Source of the DNA: Planctomycetaceae bacterium
GTDB taxonomy: Bacteria > Planctomycetota > Planctomycetia > Planctomycetales > Planctomycetaceae
Reading direction: 5' to 3'
Length of the DNA stretch: 7,734 bases
Assembly (NCBI GenBank): GCA_015487825.1
Contig: WFOZ01000658.1
Span: 1 to 7,734, forward strand
Of the stretch, positions 1-5,853 are shown one piece after another. A model generated the notes under the pieces. The model saw nothing but the letters and a program-made list of their open reading frames with translations, was not told the origin of the DNA and did not search any database. The translations under genes were made by a program, and so were the position numbers. The first letter of the stretch is position 1. Each line of letters begins with the position of its first letter.

Positions 1-202
1 AATCAAGCATTGAGTTAATGCCATGAAAAATCCGAGCCAGATCTCCTGTTGCCTCGATATTGATTATGCGAGCTTCGAGATCCCCACGGGCAGCCCGATC
101 GCAGACATCTGCAGCCTGCCTGATCCAGGCGTTAATCTGTTCACTTTGCAAAGAGGAGACGTCTTCACTTTGAGCGGCAATATTCGAATCGGTTTGCGGC
201 AT
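1..202 (-). CDS. Methyl-accepting chemotaxis-type protein, N-terminal part (runs off left edge)
   Basis: Reading the minus strand from the ATG at 202 gives 67 codons with no stop before the window edge. The protein begins MPQTDSNIAAQSEDVSSLQS and continues into DRAARGDLEARI (residues 35-46), then GDLARIFHGINSMLD (53-67). This resembles the HAMP-like segment of soluble chemoreceptors, in which a G-D-L-E-A-R-I strand is followed by a helix ending I-N-x-M-L-D. There is no signal peptide or membrane segment before it, so the protein is probably cytosolic; the methyl-accepting signalling domain would lie outside the window. It sits 85 bp downstream of the PAS sensor gene on the same strand, which suggests that the sensor supplies the input this transducer lacks. 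The start is preceded by AGGG (minus strand) and by an in-frame GTG at 205, so the exact start is uncertain. What is known of the family suggests signalling to CheA through CheW, but the CheA-binding tip is not visible here. Confidence 0.75.
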   Translation of the reverse strand, partial: MPQTDSNIAAQSEDVSSLQSEQINAWIRQAADVCDRAARGDLEARIINIEATGDLARIFHGINSMLD

Positions 203-228
203 CACTACCCTGCCCTGTCTGTTATAAT

Positions 229-258
229 TTTATATATTCCAAGCAAACTTCTACCCAA
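229..258 (-). promoter_or_regulatory. Candidate sigma70-type promoter of the chemotaxis-type gene
   Basis: On the minus strand TTGGGT (258-253) is followed after 18 bp by TATAAA (234-229). That would start transcription near 222, about 20 bases before the ATG at 202. It lies in the 85-bp gap between the PAS gene and the chemotaxis-type gene. The match is by eye and planctomycete promoters are poorly defined, so read-through from the PAS gene is equally possible. Confidence 0.3.
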
Positions 259-262
259 TTCT

Positions 263-277
263 GGTACAAATTGTACC
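263..277. promoter_or_regulatory. Perfect palindrome GGTACAA-A-TTGTACC, possible operator
   Basis: Two 7-base arms, GGTACAA and TTGTACC, are exact inverted repeats around one central A. The site ends 5 bases upstream of the candidate -35 box of the chemotaxis-type gene and begins 11 bases upstream of that box's far end, on the minus strand, downstream of the PAS gene's stop codon. That position would suit an activator, or a repressor acting on an internal promoter. No run of U follows on the minus strand, so it is less likely to be a terminator for the PAS gene. The binding protein is unknown. Confidence 0.4.
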
Positions 278-287
278 CGAGCCAGCT

Positions 288-812
288 CTACAAAGCAAAA
301 ACGAATTGATCGTAACGAACTCCCTGAGACTCAAGATGCTCAACCAAAGTTGTCAACGCCTCATTCATTCCTTCCCGCCAATCAGAGTAGGAATCTTCCT
401 TCTCTTTTAACATCTTATAGATGGGCTCTATCTGCTCAATGGCTTTTCGTTCTGGAACCCGGCGTGAAGAATGGTATCCAATAATATTCCCTACTTCATC
501 GAAGCTGGGTGTCACATGGGCGAAGACCCAGTAATGATCACCATTTTTGCAGAGATTGATAACATAGGCAAAGATCTCTTCCCCCTGCTCCAAGGTATCC
601 CACAACACCTTGAAAACACATCGAGGCATAGCTGGATGCCTGATAATGTTGTGAGGCTGTCCCAGTATTTCATGCTCCGCATAACCAGCAACTCTCAAAA
701 AGACCGGGTTTGCATAGGTAATAATCCCCTTCAGGTCGGTCTTACTGACGATAATCTCGTCGACATCGAAAGATCGCTCCCGCCCTGTTGGTGTTATCGT
801 TATTTTTTTCAT
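288..812 (-). CDS. Aer-like stand-alone PAS domain sensor protein
   Basis: The protein has 174 residues and is essentially one PAS domain plus a C-terminal helix. The start MKKITITPTGRERSFDVDEI is followed by IVSKTDLKGIITYANPVFL (21-39), GQPHNIIRHP (51-60), CKNGDHYWVFAHVTP (88-102) and GYHSSRRVPERKAI (112-125). The GQPHN-x-x-RHP and KNGDHYW signatures are those of the E. coli Aer PAS domain, which binds FAD and senses redox state. Unlike Aer it has no membrane anchor, HAMP or signalling domain. Residues 126-174 (EQIEPIYKMLKEKEDS onward) look helical. The ATG at 812 is preferred over the in-frame start at 923 because PTGRER-x-F-x-x-DEI is the usual beginning of this family and GGGCAGGGG lies just before it. 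Alanine 61 replaces the aspartate usual in HPDMP. The gene is followed on the same strand by the chemotaxis-type protein, its probable output partner. FAD as cofactor is inferred. Confidence 0.85.
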   Translation of the reverse strand: MKKITITPTGRERSFDVDEIIVSKTDLKGIITYANPVFLRVAGYAEHEILGQPHNIIRHPAMPRCVFKVLWDTLEQGEEIFAYVINLCKNGDHYWVFAHVTPSFDEVGNIIGYHSSRRVPERKAIEQIEPIYKMLKEKEDSYSDWREGMNEALTTLVEHLESQGVRYDQFVFAL

Positions 813-1165
813 CCCCTGCCCTTCTGGAACGCAGCTCAAATCGACCATAACCTCAAAATTGATATGACACTCAATAAAGACATATCGATCTGTAAAGGAG
901 AATAATTGAGCAAATAATGACATTTGGACTATAGAAGAGGCGTATTACCGCTGCATTCAAACAGGAATAGTGAAAACTGTGGAGCCTCACACTGAAAAAC
1001 GGGACAGTTAGGCCAAGTGGAAAGAATAGGCACTATGTATAGAATTCGTATTAACTACCGAATATTCCCGAATAACCGGAGCTGCAAGCTGATGATAAAA
1101 ATGAACATGGAATCCTGATATTTTCCTCAAGTTTCCCCTTGCGATCTGTTTCACCTGATGAGACG
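813..1165. other. Divergent intergenic region between the PAS gene and the 220-aa gene
   Basis: No credible gene is seen. It must hold the divergent promoters of the PAS gene (minus) and the 220-aa gene (plus). On the plus strand TTGAGC (906-911) and TATAGA (930-935), spaced 18 bp, are a possible but weak promoter. The heptamer CCGAATA occurs twice at 1058-1064 and 1068-1074, with starts 10 bp apart, which could be a binding site on one face of the helix. The PAS reading frame stays open upstream to 923, but that extension lacks the family's usual beginning. Confidence 0.4.
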
Positions 1166-1828
1166 ATGAAGGGCATGATTACTATAGCCAACGACAAATT
1201 GCCCCAATCGTTCCTCAGCTACATTGCCTTCCGGGTTGCGTTCCTGGATACATTAGAGAGGATCTCATGGACCCTTCAGTTTGAATCGCTGAACGAAGAC
1301 CGGTTCGGCTACCTGACTGAGGTTCCGTTCCTGCGTTCGGTTCCTGCCCATGTACAACTCGATTTACTGGTGAGTACATGGTGGAAGCACATCAGCCCCG
1401 ACATTTACGAAGCAGATCTGGTTGATGAGGCGGTTGTTTATGCCGTCTGCGAAGCCTCCGCCCGGATTGCTGAAGAAGAATCGGTGATGTTGCAACGGTT
1501 TCTGAAAAAGGGGCCTCTGGCAGTAGATGTTGTTGCAGACCACCAACTCGCCTCTGAATTAAGAGGGTTGCACCTGAAGCTTTCCAACGAAGGTGACTTT
1601 TTACTAATTGGGCAGTTTTCAGATCTTCCTCCCGAAGAAGCCGACCGATTAAAACAAAAGTTCGAATTTAATTCTGAACGAGCCGAAGCTATGTTCGATG
1701 TGCTTGGACGCTGGCACGTTGCCACTAATTTCCCGGGTCGAACCGAGCATCTGCTAAGTGCAGCCGAAACAAAGCGTAGTTTTGAAATGATCCAGCAAAA
1801 AATTGCAGGCCGCCGGCTGAAATCATAA
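1166..1828 (+). CDS. Conserved-looking cytosolic protein of unknown function (220 aa)
   Basis: I do not recognise a named domain. The protein begins MKGMITIANDKLPQSFLSYI and then has a strongly patterned segment, FRVAFLDTLERISWTLQFES (22-41), followed by GYLTEVPFLRSVPAHVQLDLL (48-68). The centre, EADLVDEAVVYAVCEASARI (82-101), looks helical and small-residue rich, and the C-terminal third is charged (EEADRLKQKFEFNSERAEAM, 157-176) and probably helical. There is no signal peptide or membrane segment, so it is probably cytosolic. Coding is supported by length, composition and codon use. The frame is also open from a TTG at 1139; ATG 1166 was chosen over ATG 1175 and that TTG, but no strong ribosome site separates them. 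It is monocistronic, divergent from the PAS gene and followed by a long gap. It may be a planctomycete-specific family; that is an inference. Confidence 0.75.
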   Translation: MKGMITIANDKLPQSFLSYIAFRVAFLDTLERISWTLQFESLNEDRFGYLTEVPFLRSVPAHVQLDLLVSTWWKHISPDIYEADLVDEAVVYAVCEASARIAEEESVMLQRFLKKGPLAVDVVADHQLASELRGLHLKLSNEGDFLLIGQFSDLPPEEADRLKQKFEFNSERAEAMFDVLGRWHVATNFPGRTEHLLSAAETKRSFEMIQQKIAGRRLKS

Positions 1829-2062
1829 TAACTTCCCGTTATTGCAACTCACTGCGTCTGACCGCAAGTTTAAGTGAGGTTGACTTGCACAGAAAAGAGC
1901 CCAGCACGGCTGGTTCATTCTGATAGCCGTAACCAAACTGATCTTTTTCTGAAGTTTGCGAGCCGTTCGAAAACTTTTACCGTTAGTAATGCAGATTTCA
2001 GATGCTCCAATCAGTCAGGGACCCCATTGTCAGGAACCAGAGTAAGACTGAAATTGAGGTTG

Positions 2063-2094
2063 ATTAAAGTATTGCGCCTTATACTTTAATTTTA
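2063..2094 (+). terminator. AT-rich terminator-like hairpin
   Basis: A perfect 10-bp inverted repeat, ATTAAAGTAT (2063-2072) and ATACTTTAAT (2081-2090), encloses the 8-base loop TGCGCCTT and is followed by TTT. It is the strongest stem in the gap and lies about 235 bp after the stop of the 220-aa gene, whose transcript it could end. Its low GC content makes it a weak terminator by the E. coli standard; it could instead be a protein-binding palindrome. Confidence 0.35.
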
Positions 2095-2100
2095 CGATGA

Positions 2101-2179
2101 GTGCCACGGCTCTGAGAGCCGCCTGAACTGAAAATCAAGCGATCCAATCATTTTCAGCGTGCCACGGCTCTCAGAATCG
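2101..2179. repeat. Duplicated GTGCCACGGCTCT hairpin element
   Basis: GTGCCACGGCTCT occurs at 2101-2113 and again at 2159-2171, 58 bp apart and in the same orientation. The first copy forms a perfect short hairpin, CGGCTCT-G-AGAGCCG (2107-2121). The second is followed by CAGAATCG, a decayed version of the same arm. Between them is another inverted repeat, CTGAAAAT (2128-2135) and ATTTTCAG (2150-2157), with a 14-base loop. The layout suggests a compact dispersed intergenic element of REP or MITE type, or two REP-like units around a hairpin. No coding capacity is seen. Whether it recurs elsewhere in the genome cannot be seen from this window. Confidence 0.5.
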
Positions 2180-2202
2180 AAATATAGGATCCAGTAATTT
2201 CC

Positions 2203-2439
2203 ATAACAATCCATTTGCACAAAACCATTTCAGTCGTCCTGCTTTTCGGGTTATTAACCAGTCCCGGTGCGAACCTGACGCGACACAAAAGCCTCTTATT
2301 CTTCCAAAGGCCTACAGACTCTCTCCGCCTGCGACATCTTTACGCCCTGCCCTGCTTGAAATCTGAAACCTTCATACTTAGAGTGCGGAGGTACGCGGGA
2401 TCAGTTGCGTGCTGTTGTCTGATTTGTCCAGTAGTATGA
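2203..2439 (+). pseudogene. Possible frameshifted remnant of a secreted-protein gene
   Basis: In one frame, from TTG 2215, the sequence reads HKTISVVLLFGLLTSPGA, a good signal-peptide core. It then degenerates into an Arg/Leu-rich tail. From about 2277 the neighbouring frame reads DATQKPLILPKAYRLSPPAT and SLRPALLEI before a TGA at 2364. That looks like the start of a mature exported protein, with the K-A-Y-R-L-S-P-P and R-P-A-L-L-E-I style I associate with planctomycete secreted proteins. A third frame (2363-2422) continues LKPSYLECGGTRDQLRAVV to a stop. Joining the frames gives a plausible signal peptide plus about 30 residues, so one or more frameshifts and a 3' deletion are likely. The in-frame codon at 2203 is ATA and may once have been ATG. 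It could also be chance open frame; confidence is low. The gap to argC (2440-2585) shows nothing else clear. Confidence 0.3.
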
Positions 2440-2585
2440 TCGCGGAAGTCATGGTGGAATCTTATAAAAGAACAAGCCGACAGTAACAGTCATTTTTTTG
2501 AATAATGAGGGTAACGACAAGGTTTAACCGCCCCGGACTTCCTGATAATTCAATTTTATTCCCTATCTGAAACAGAATCCATCTT

Positions 2586-3623
2586 ATGAATTCTCCAACT
2601 GCAAAAACAAAAGTAGCGATCATCGGAGCAACCGGCTACACCGCAATCGAACTGATCAAGATTCTCCTTCGTCATCCTCATGTTGAAATTGTTGCTGCAA
2701 CAACACGTCAGGAAGATGCCCCCTCTATCAGCAGTATTCACCCTTCGTTAACCGGCAGGCTTAATTTGAATTGCGAACTGCTGGACCCCGCGGCAATCGC
2801 AGCCAAAGCTGATGTTGCTTTTGCCTGCCTGCCACACGTTGCCAGCATGGAATCAATCCCTCTGCTTCTGGCTGAAGGATTGAAAGTTATCGACCTGAGT
2901 GCAGATTATCGATTGATTGACCCTGACATATACGAGCAGTGGTATGGCCACGTACATACCGACCCGACCCGCCTGGGAACGATTGTTTATGGTTTGCCGG
3001 AGCTGTATCGAAAGCAAATCCCCAATCAGAATCTGATCGCTAACCCCGGCTGCTATACCAGTACTGCGATCCTGGGAATTACTCCCCTGCTCTGCAGCGG
3101 ATTTCTCTCCCCCAAAGGAATTATCATTGATGGAAAAAGTGGTGTTTCCGGAGCAGGTCGCACTCCAAAACTGGGAACCCTGTTTGCTGAATGCAACGAG
3201 AGCCTCACTGCGTATTCAGTCGGTAATCATCGTCACACACCCGAAATCGACCAGGTTCTTTCAGATATTAGCGGAACAGAAACGGAGGTTGTTTTTACAC
3301 CTCACCTGATTCCGATGGATCGCGGATTACTCTGTTCGATTTATGCTCCAGCCATCAAAGAAACTACCGAGCAGGAACTGATGCAGGTTTATAGAGACTA
3401 TTATCAGGGAGACCACTTTATTCGTATTGTCGATCACCTGCCCCGTACAAAAGATGTCGCCCATACGAACTTCTGTGATATTACGGTCCGTTTATCACGG
3501 GGAACAATTCAGATTTTCTCTGCCCTGGACAATCTTATTAAAGGAGCATCCGGAGTCGCAGTGCAGAATTTTAATTTGATGTGCGGGTATAATGAAACAA
3601 CCGGATTAACTGATTTGTACTGA
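2586..3623 (+). CDS. argC: N-acetyl-gamma-glutamyl-phosphate reductase
   Basis: ArgC catalyses the third step of arginine synthesis, the NADPH-dependent reduction of N-acetylglutamyl phosphate to N-acetylglutamate semialdehyde, in the cytosol. The 345-residue length is that of the type 1 family. The N-terminal Rossmann region has the dinucleotide-binding loop [20 protein letters not shown] (12-31). The catalytic cysteine is Cys156 in [14 protein letters not shown], and the general-base histidine is His217 in [19 protein letters not shown] (183-192), HLIPMDRG (240-247) and the C-terminal [14 protein letters not shown] (319-332) are also family hallmarks, so the enzyme looks intact. ATG 2586 is the natural start: the Rossmann fold begins nine residues later. 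No strong Shine-Dalgarno sequence precedes it. No other arg gene is adjacent, which fits the scattered pathway genes of planctomycetes. No ARG-box-like operator was recognised upstream. Confidence 0.97.
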   Translation: MNSPTAKTKVAIIGATGYTAIELIKILLRHPHVEIVAATTRQEDAPSISSIHPSLTGRLNLNCELLDPAAIAAKADVAFACLPHVASMESIPLLLAEGLKVIDLSADYRLIDPDIYEQWYGHVHTDPTRLGTIVYGLPELYRKQIPNQNLIANPGCYTSTAILGITPLLCSGFLSPKGIIIDGKSGVSGAGRTPKLGTLFAECNESLTAYSVGNHRHTPEIDQVLSDISGTETEVVFTPHLIPMDRGLLCSIYAPAIKETTEQELMQVYRDYYQGDHFIRIVDHLPRTKDVAHTNFCDITVRLSRGTIQIFSALDNLIKGASGVAVQNFNLMCGYNETTGLTDLY

Positions 3624-4057
3624 GACATAAATAACGAAAGAGATGCCCACCATTGCGGCCCCTCCCCTCTCTTCAACCTGCTCATAAATACCGCTTTCCA
3701 CATGAGCATTGCCTGCGTGCGAAGCCCCTGCACTATCTCAGATAACGATTACGTTTTATCCGACGATAGCATCGTATTGGCTGAATTCAATTCATCGAAA
3801 AGATCAGCGAATGACCTGTAAGACTTTCATAACAAACGGAGCTACTTTGGGAGAGTATGCCAGATACCGAATAAAGCCGGCAAAGAACTCCCTGGTGCAT
3901 TGGCATCGAAATTGCGAGTTATCAAGTTGTGGCTGATTCTTACTGATTTCAGCTGCCCTGGTGTGGTTCATGTGCATCATTTGATGCGGAATGTTGCTTG
4001 AAAGCATCATTCTTAATGAACAGACAATCAACTTATGATTAACCTGCAGGTGATACA
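3624..4057. other. Gene-free spacer between argC and the small secreted protein gene
   Basis: No gene is supported. A 7-bp inverted repeat, TGCTCAT (3679-3685) and ATGAGCA (3702-3708), about 55 bases after argC, is a weak terminator candidate without a T run. Small hairpins lie at 3763-3775 (ACGAT-AGC-ATCGT) and around 3974-3988 (GCATCA-TT-TGATGC). A 41-codon frame from ATG 3811 has no ribosome site. The end of the gap carries AGGTG at 4048-4052, the ribosome site of the next gene. Confidence 0.4.
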
Positions 4058-4384
4058 ATGAGATCCAATGTTATCAAAAAAACAGGATGTCTGATTTCCA
4101 GATATGTTTTTGCTTTAATGGCGATAGCAGTCTGCCTGCCCACTGAATCATCTGCAGAAGACTGGGTATTCCGCAGATCGTATTTCACACACCGATTGCC
4201 CCAGGAAGTTGCAGCGACCGTGCCGATGCCGGTCAGCCGCTCCGCATATCGAATTCCAACGCGACCATACAACACGGGAGGAACGGTACGCTGGACCTGG
4301 CGTTCAAACAATATCCACCTTGATAGTGGCTCCAATCACGATTCCCAGGTTATGTGGGAACGAAGTGTCGAGTTTCGCCCGTAA
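4058..4384 (+). CDS. Small secreted protein of unknown function (108 aa)
   Basis: The first 33 residues form a classic signal peptide: basic MRSNVIKK, a hydrophobic core YVFALMAIAVCL (16-27), and a likely cleavage site after SSA (31-33), before EDW. The mature part is about 75 residues, rich in Arg, Ser, Tyr and Trp, with DWVFRRSYFTH (35-45), PMPVSRSAYRIPTRPY (56-71) and VRWTWRSNNIHLDSGS (77-92). The W-V-F-R-x-S-Y-x-x-H opening is like small exported planctomycete proteins I recall, but I can name no function. There are no cysteines in the mature chain and no membrane segment. AGGTG five bases before the ATG supports this start. The gene stands alone, with a 281-bp gap to the adaptor gene. 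Localisation in the periplasm or outside the cell is inferred from the signal peptide. Confidence 0.75.
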   Translation: MRSNVIKKTGCLISRYVFALMAIAVCLPTESSAEDWVFRRSYFTHRLPQEVAATVPMPVSRSAYRIPTRPYNTGGTVRWTWRSNNIHLDSGSNHDSQVMWERSVEFRP

Positions 4385-4441
4385 GCCGTAAGGCCCCGAC
4401 AAAAGCTGTTATCTGAGCAACATCACAGCCCTCTTTGCTAC

Positions 4442-4466
4442 ACGGCAGTCAAATTAAAACAGCCGT
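4442..4466 (+). terminator. Weak terminator-like hairpin after the small secreted protein gene
   Basis: ACGGCAGT (4442-4449) and ACAGCCGT (4459-4466) pair in seven of eight positions around a 9-base A/T-rich loop, 58 bases after the stop codon. No T run follows, so intrinsic termination is doubtful. The rest of the gap to 4553 shows nothing distinct. Confidence 0.2.
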
Positions 4467-4553
4467 ATTGGGTTTGCCACATGTCTCCAGAGAAATTGGC
4501 TTGTCTATTCACTTTCTAACCCGAGTCTATTAACCTATACGGCATGGCTGCAG

Positions 4554-4574
4554 AATGTACATTGAATGTACATT
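4554..4574. promoter_or_regulatory. Tandem palindromes, AATGTACATT twice: probable operator
   Basis: AATGTACATT is itself a perfect 10-bp palindrome. It occurs at 4554-4563 and 4565-4574, separated by one G, so the repeat period is 11 bp, one helical turn, and the whole 21-bp block is symmetric except for its central base. It ends 91 bases before the preferred start of the adaptor gene. The arrangement suits two dimers of a regulator binding side by side on one face of the DNA. TGTA/TACA half-sites recall operators of BlaI/CopY-type winged-helix repressors, but the spacing differs, so the regulator is unknown. Confidence 0.5.
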
Positions 4575-4651
4575 GTTCGAGCCAGCCACCGAAATAACGA
4601 AACAGACAGGCTCACCTGAAAACCTTTGTTTGTTCTCAGATGTTAATATTC

Positions 4652-4655
4652 CGGA
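4652..4655 (+). promoter_or_regulatory. Ribosome binding site deciding the adaptor gene start
   Basis: GGAG lies ten bases before ATG 4666. It favours that ATG over the one at 4555, which lies inside the tandem palindromes and has no comparable site. Confidence 0.45.
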
Positions 4656-4665
4656 GTCAGAAAAC

Positions 4666-5853
4666 ATGAATCAGACAATATTCTCAACATACCAGTTTCC
4701 CAAATTACGACTATTCTCTTTTTTGCTTGCTCTATCTGTAATAAGCCACTGTTGCCTGTTCGCTCAACCACCTGCGATCCCTAAACCACTCGCTCAGGTG
4801 CAAGCAGACAAAGCGAAGCCGTCTAAAGACGATGATACCGTGCAGGTAGTCATCAAGAAAAATGCAATTCATTTGATGAAGCCCGAGAAATTTCAGGCTG
4901 CCATCAGCCTGAAGCCAATCCGGTCGCTGGAAGTGCGAACGAAAGTATCTGGAATTGTTCAAAACATACGCGTTAAACCAGGGGGAATGGTCAGAGCACA
5001 GGAAGAGCTGGTACAGATCGAATCCAAACACGCCAAAATGGTTTTAGAACATGCCAAAGCTGTATTGAAGGCAGCCAATCTACGAAGAGAACTGACTGCG
5101 AAAGAAGTAGCTGCAGGGAAGCAGCCGCAAGTTGCACTGGACCTGGCCGAGGCAGAAATTAATGTTGCCAAAACAGAACTAAACCTGGCTCAACTTGAAA
5201 TCGAAAACATGTCAGTCAGAGCTGTTTTCTCCGGACAAATAAAAAAGGTGATGACCACTCAAGGAGCCATCGTCAACCAAGGAGACCAGCTGTTGCAATT
5301 AATCGATACTTCGCAACTGGTGGCACATATCCCGGTTGATCGTGAAAAAGTATCTGTTGGTAAAACTCTGGAAGTTAAACTCGACAACAAAGTTGCCAAA
5401 GGGAAAATACAAGCAATTCTTCCTCTTGAAGGAAAATGGCAAGCCCTTCGTCAAATTATTGATACCGCTGCGATTGCAGTAGTTATTTTCGATAACCAAA
5501 GCAAAGCGTATCAGGATGGTCAGACTGCCTACTCTGCGATTGTACCTAGGCTTCCTGTGATAGAAGTTCCAAATATGGCGTTGAAAAATTCAGAAACCGG
5601 CTCACGCATTATTCAAGTCGTAAGAGAAAGCATGATTCGCGATATTGAAGTTCAACTACTCGGCCCTCTGGGTGAAGGGCGATCCTATGTCACCGGCCCC
5701 CTTCAGGAAAAAGATGAACTCATCTCTGAAAGTTCACAATCACTTGCCGATGGAACCCTTATCAGGCCAGCAGTAATACTCGCAGAACCAGCCAAGCGAT
5801 CTAGCACACCCGGCGGCCAGGCAGGACCAGACCGGGGAGATTCTCCTTTTTAG
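4666..5853 (+). CDS. Periplasmic adaptor (membrane fusion protein) of HlyD/RND type, without adjacent pump
   Basis: Such proteins bridge an inner-membrane pump and an outer-membrane channel. This one has 395 residues. A signal peptide covers about 1-34, with hydrophobic core LFSFLLALSVISHCCLF and likely cleavage after LFA. The first barrel-sandwich (lipoyl-like) half is EVRTKVSGIVQNIRVKPGGM (89-108), with VRAQEELVQIES after it. An alpha-hairpin covers roughly 121-182, rich in Ala, Glu and Lys (AEAEINVAKTELNLAQLEIE). The second lipoyl half is VRAVFSGQIKKVMTTQGAIV (184-203), then GDQLLQLIDTSQLVAHIPV (206-224). Beta-barrel and membrane-proximal parts follow to about 370, and a low-complexity tail (378-395) closes it. 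The hairpin is short, as in RND adaptors. An upstream in-frame ATG at 4555 would put 37 hydrophilic residues before the signal peptide, so 4666 is preferred. No permease, ABC subunit or TolC-like gene flanks it; the next gene is convergent. Its partner is therefore elsewhere or absent. The tandem palindromes upstream suggest regulated expression. Confidence 0.85.
   Translation: MNQTIFSTYQFPKLRLFSFLLALSVISHCCLFAQPPAIPKPLAQVQADKAKPSKDDDTVQVVIKKNAIHLMKPEKFQAAISLKPIRSLEVRTKVSGIVQNIRVKPGGMVRAQEELVQIESKHAKMVLEHAKAVLKAANLRRELTAKEVAAGKQPQVALDLAEAEINVAKTELNLAQLEIENMSVRAVFSGQIKKVMTTQGAIVNQGDQLLQLIDTSQLVAHIPVDREKVSVGKTLEVKLDNKVAKGKIQAILPLEGKWQALRQIIDTAAIAVVIFDNQSKAYQDGQTAYSAIVPRLPVIEVPNMALKNSETGSRIIQVVRESMIRDIEVQLLGPLGEGRSYVTGPLQEKDELISESSQSLADGTLIRPAVILAEPAKRSSTPGGQAGPDRGDSPF

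Larger units (their letters stand above)
1829..2202. other. Gap downstream of the 220-aa gene holding hairpin elements
   Basis: No gene is supported. A GTG-started frame at 1874-2089 has no ribosome site and an implausible Arg/Ser/Thr-rich product. A short hairpin CCAGC-ACG-GCTGG lies at 1901-1913, and the two larger elements at 2063-2094 and 2101-2179 are listed separately. The stop codon region carries AATAAC-TTCCC-GTTATT (1827-1843), too AT-rich and without a T run to call a terminator. Confidence 0.4.

Noticed and set aside
23..484. Plus-strand open frame of 153 codons at the left edge
   Set aside because: It lies antisense to both the chemotaxis-type gene start and the end of the PAS gene, which have recognisable protein motifs; its own product has none.
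471..905. Plus-strand open frame of 144 codons
   Set aside because: It is the antisense shadow of the PAS domain gene, with no motifs and no ribosome site.
813..923. N-terminal extension of the PAS protein to an in-frame start at 923
   Set aside because: The extra 37 residues lack PAS or signal features, and the family normally begins near the PTGRER motif, matching the ATG at 812.
1827..1843. Hairpin AATAAC-TTCCC-GTTATT at the stop codon of the 220-aa gene as a terminator
   Set aside because: Only six AT-rich pairs, overlapping the stop codon, with no T run after it.
1874..2089. Plus-strand frame of 71 codons from a GTG
   Set aside because: No ribosome site, low-complexity Arg/Ser/Thr-rich product, and it ends inside the 10-bp hairpin.
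2101..2179. CRISPR array
   Set aside because: Only two repeat copies of 13 bases with a single 45-base interval containing its own hairpin; no cas gene nearby.
3709..3936. Plus-strand frame of 75 codons after argC
   Set aside because: TTG start without a ribosome site; product shows no motif or plausible composition.
4039..4335. Minus-strand frame of 98 codons
   Set aside because: Antisense shadow of the small secreted protein gene, which has a ribosome site and signal peptide.
4555..4665. Upstream in-frame start of the adaptor gene at ATG 4555
   Set aside because: The ATG is part of the tandem palindromes, and the extension would bury the signal peptide behind 37 hydrophilic residues.
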